Source: Chryseobacterium sp. Bi04
Lineage (GTDB): Bacteria > Bacteroidota > Bacteroidia > Flavobacteriales > Weeksellaceae
Length of the DNA: 64,000 nucleotides
Assembly (NCBI RefSeq): GCF_918698085.1
Contig: NZ_CAKKLP010000016.1
Span: 50,191 to 114,190 of the forward strand
Reading direction: 5' to 3'
A model generated the notes under the pieces. The model was not told the origin of the DNA, did no database searches, and saw nothing but the letters and a program-made list of their open reading frames with translations. This document shows positions 61,988 through 64,000 of the stretch, piece after piece. A program made the position numbers and the translations under genes. Position 1 is the first letter of the stretch, and each line of letters opens with the position of its first letter.

Positions 61988-63946
61988 TTATTTTTTAATC
62001 AGGTTTCCTGCATTCTGACCATTCACGGTTACAACGTATACACCAGGCAGGATATTAGAAGGAAGTTGTATATTTATTCTGTTTTCTCCGTCAGTAAGAT
62101 TCACTTTTTCAGAAAGCTCTCTCTTACCTGTTAAACTCACTACTTCTACCACTCCATTTCCGGCTTTCGTTTCAAATTCCACCATAAACCTGTCTGTGGC
62201 AGGATTCGGGCTGATTTTATATGGAGAAACTTTTGATGCTGAGGCAATAAGTCCTGCAGAAGAAGTACCTCCTCCAACACCTACAGCATTCCAGGCATTG
62301 GTAACCTGTGTTACTTCATTACTTCCTGCTCCATATAAATCTGCTGCTGCCTGCAAAGAATACGTTCTCGCATTGGCATACGTAGATGTTGAAGTTAAAT
62401 AGGAAGTCAACGTTCTGTAAGCAACTGCACCTGCTTTATCCAACCCGATTCCGGAAACATTATATGCAAATCCATTATCATTAGTTCCTGAGCCTCCTGT
62501 TACTAATAAATAATACCAGAAATTAAGGACTCCTGAATTGGTATGAACTCCACAATAATCGTTTGTTGTTTGTCCCGGTACGGCACAGCCTGTAGTGGTA
62601 GCATCTTTCCAGTATTTCCCTTTATAAGTATCCGGCTGGCTATAAGCATTAGGATTCGCCATATCTCTGATCACATAGCTAAAATCTTCTCCTAAAGTCC
62701 AGCTTGCCTGAGTAGGTCTTGCCCAAAGTTCGATAGAATTTCCAAAGATATCGGAGAATCCTTCATTTAATGCCCCCGGCTCTCTTTGATACACAAGATT
62801 AGCTGTTTTAGAAGTCATTCCATGGGTGATTTCATGACCACAAACATCAATCGCAGTTAATGGTTTACCTCCATTTGTAGTGGAACTTCCATCCCCATAA
62901 GTCATTCTGGAACCATCCCAGAAAGCATTGAAATAATTGGTTGAATAATGAACATAGGATTTTATAGCAAAATTATTATTGTCAATACTTTTTCTTCCAA
63001 ATTTTGTATATAAATAATCTAAAGTCATTTCCGCTCCCCAATGGGCATCTGTAGCATACTGATCTTTATTGGTATTGACATTATTCCATACATTATCAGT
63101 ATCTGTAAAATCTACAGCTGATGAATAGTTGGTTCCTTTCTTTAAATTATAGGTTTCTACAGCCGTACCTGCATTTCTTCCGGTTTCTCTTAATCTGTAG
63201 CTTCCATTATAAGAATCAGCTACGATATTCCGATTTCCGCTGTAACCTGTAGTAGCCGTTCCCGGAGCATTTACTTCATGGATAATGGCATCTACGCCTA
63301 ACACTTTTCCATTCTTGGCATCTACAAAAACATATTGTCTGCTCAATGGTTTCTCTGAATAGATATCAAATTTATACGCTAATACTAAATCATTCAGTTT
63401 TTCATCAGTAGGATCTGAATAATATACCAATCCACCTTTTGGAGCAAAACTGGCATTGGCATCATTAGATTCTTTTTTAAGAAAATCTTCTTCTTCTTTA
63501 TTCTGCCACTTATAAGAGTCTGCCCCTACAAAAGACAATGCATTTTGTAGAGCTACAGCTTCAGAAACGTTGGCTTTTTTCGCTATACCGGCAGGAACTT
63601 TCATAATCCATTTTCCGGATTCTCCAACAATTTTACCGCCTTTAGTCTGTACGGCCATCATTCCATATTCTACAGGAATACCATCAATTGTTTGTTGAAA
63701 TCTATGGGTTTCAAAACCCAATGCATCTTTTTCTAATCCCAGTTTACGGCCTTGTCCCGGTGAAAGCCTTTGGGAGGCTTCATCAAATAAAACAGGCTGG
63801 CCTTTAAAATCAGGGCCGTTTTTATCAAACCGCATAAATTCTGCGTGTAATCCGCTTTTACCCGGAGTTAATTTTGATGGTGTGTTTTGTCCAAAAACAA
63901 AAGAGCAGGCAGCAACGCTTGCCACTAAAATAAACTTTGTCTTCAT
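61988..63946 (-). CDS. thermolysin-like M4 metallopeptidase with T9SS sorting domain, paralogue 2
   Basis: 652 residues, same length and layout as paralogue 1: signal peptide, propeptide, HEITH with downstream GALNEGFSD and YCGVHTNSG, and a T9SS domain that is almost identical. Differences cluster in the propeptide (KVPAGIAKKANVSEA versus KTSEKAEKKANISEA) and in loops of the catalytic domain such as NYFNAFWDGSRMTY versus NLFNAYWDGSVMKY. It probably has similar activity with altered processing or substrate loops. Confidence 0.95.
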   Translation of the reverse strand: MKTKFILVASVAACSFVFGQNTPSKLTPGKSGLHAEFMRFDKNGPDFKGQPVLFDEASQRLSPGQGRKLGLEKDALGFETHRFQQTIDGIPVEYGMMAVQTKGGKIVGESGKWIMKVPAGIAKKANVSEAVALQNALSFVGADSYKWQNKEEEDFLKKESNDANASFAPKGGLVYYSDPTDEKLNDLVLAYKFDIYSEKPLSRQYVFVDAKNGKVLGVDAIIHEVNAPGTATTGYSGNRNIVADSYNGSYRLRETGRNAGTAVETYNLKKGTNYSSAVDFTDTDNVWNNVNTNKDQYATDAHWGAEMTLDYLYTKFGRKSIDNNNFAIKSYVHYSTNYFNAFWDGSRMTYGDGSSTTNGGKPLTAIDVCGHEITHGMTSKTANLVYQREPGALNEGFSDIFGNSIELWARPTQASWTLGEDFSYVIRDMANPNAYSQPDTYKGKYWKDATTTGCAVPGQTTNDYCGVHTNSGVLNFWYYLLVTGGSGTNDNGFAYNVSGIGLDKAGAVAYRTLTSYLTSTSTYANARTYSLQAAADLYGAGSNEVTQVTNAWNAVGVGGGTSSAGLIASASKVSPYKISPNPATDRFMVEFETKAGNGVVEVVSLTGKRELSEKVNLTDGENRINIQLPSNILPGVYVVTVNGQNAGNLIKK

Positions 63947-64000
63947 AATAATTTTTGTTAGTGTGAAAAACGAATGTATGTATTTTTCACAACAAAATAA

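Noticed and set aside
59697..63946. M4 tandem copies as an assembly duplication artefact
   Set aside because: The copies differ at many positions in propeptide, loops and flanks, so they are genuine paralogues.
1..64000. CRISPR array, insertion sequence or prophage
   Set aside because: No regularly spaced repeats, transposase, integrase or phage structural genes were found.

Overview
The window comes from a low-GC member of the Bacteroidota, most likely a Chryseobacterium-like flavobacterium (Weeksellaceae). This rests on several signs: secreted proteins ending in type IX secretion (T9SS) sorting domains, the pairs DUF4290-murA and rpmB-rpmG-DUF4295-(ridA)-ftsY, start sites without Shine-Dalgarno sequences, and upstream boxes matching the Bacteroidota promoter (TTTG-N19-TAnnTTTG). 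The species assignment is inference; no rRNA is present. It reads as ordinary chromosome: I see no insertion sequence, integrase, phage gene or CRISPR array.

Layout. 1-11 kb: end of an alpha/beta hydrolase, upp, der, two near-identical tRNA-Gln(UUG) genes, katG, a haem-binding-domain protein and a DCC oxidoreductase, a lipoprotein alpha-amylase, then DUF4290-murA. 11-17 kb: an orphan NIL-domain protein with an operator-like promoter, a YiiX-like lipoprotein, an OmpR-type two-component system, an EamA exporter and a Fic protein. 16.6-17.8 kb: a magnesium locus made of a putative 11-codon leader peptide, a hairpin, mgtC, and an mgtA/mgtB remnant whose middle (about 780 codons) is deleted. 17.9-23.5 kb: an RND metal-efflux operon (adaptor, pump, outer-membrane channel). 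24-28 kb: DUF1801 and two T9SS cargo paralogues with shared modules. 28-41 kb: aminotransferase, murB, proC, vanZ-like, lnt, a GT-C membrane protein, a FG-GAP T9SS protein, the ribosomal-protein/ftsY cluster, glsB, sppA. 41.5-46.3 kb: folK and three tandem OmpA-like barrels, two of them nearly identical over the barrel but with different C-terminal domains. 46-60 kb: recQ, fmt, a Crp/Fnr regulator, ribB(A), an LLM oxidoreductase, a small pseudogene, an astacin-like protease, a PIF1-like helicase, a gamma-carbonic-anhydrase-like protein, nfu, a flavin reductase and hemH. 59.7-63.9 kb: two tandem thermolysin-like (M4) T9SS proteases.

The genes mix core functions (cell wall: murA, murB; lipoprotein maturation: lnt; protein targeting: ftsY; translation: rpmB, rpmG, fmt; cofactors: folK, ribB, hemH, nfu) with surface and secreted degradative functions (amylase, M4 and M12 proteases, T9SS cargo, OmpA barrels). 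The most interesting signals are the mgtL-like leader and hairpin before mgtC together with the gutted mgtA, the 16-bp dyad laid over the -33 box of the NIL gene, a palindrome over the fic promoter, MurA with Asp in place of the catalytic Cys, and RibBA whose GTP cyclohydrolase half has lost its zinc-site cysteines.
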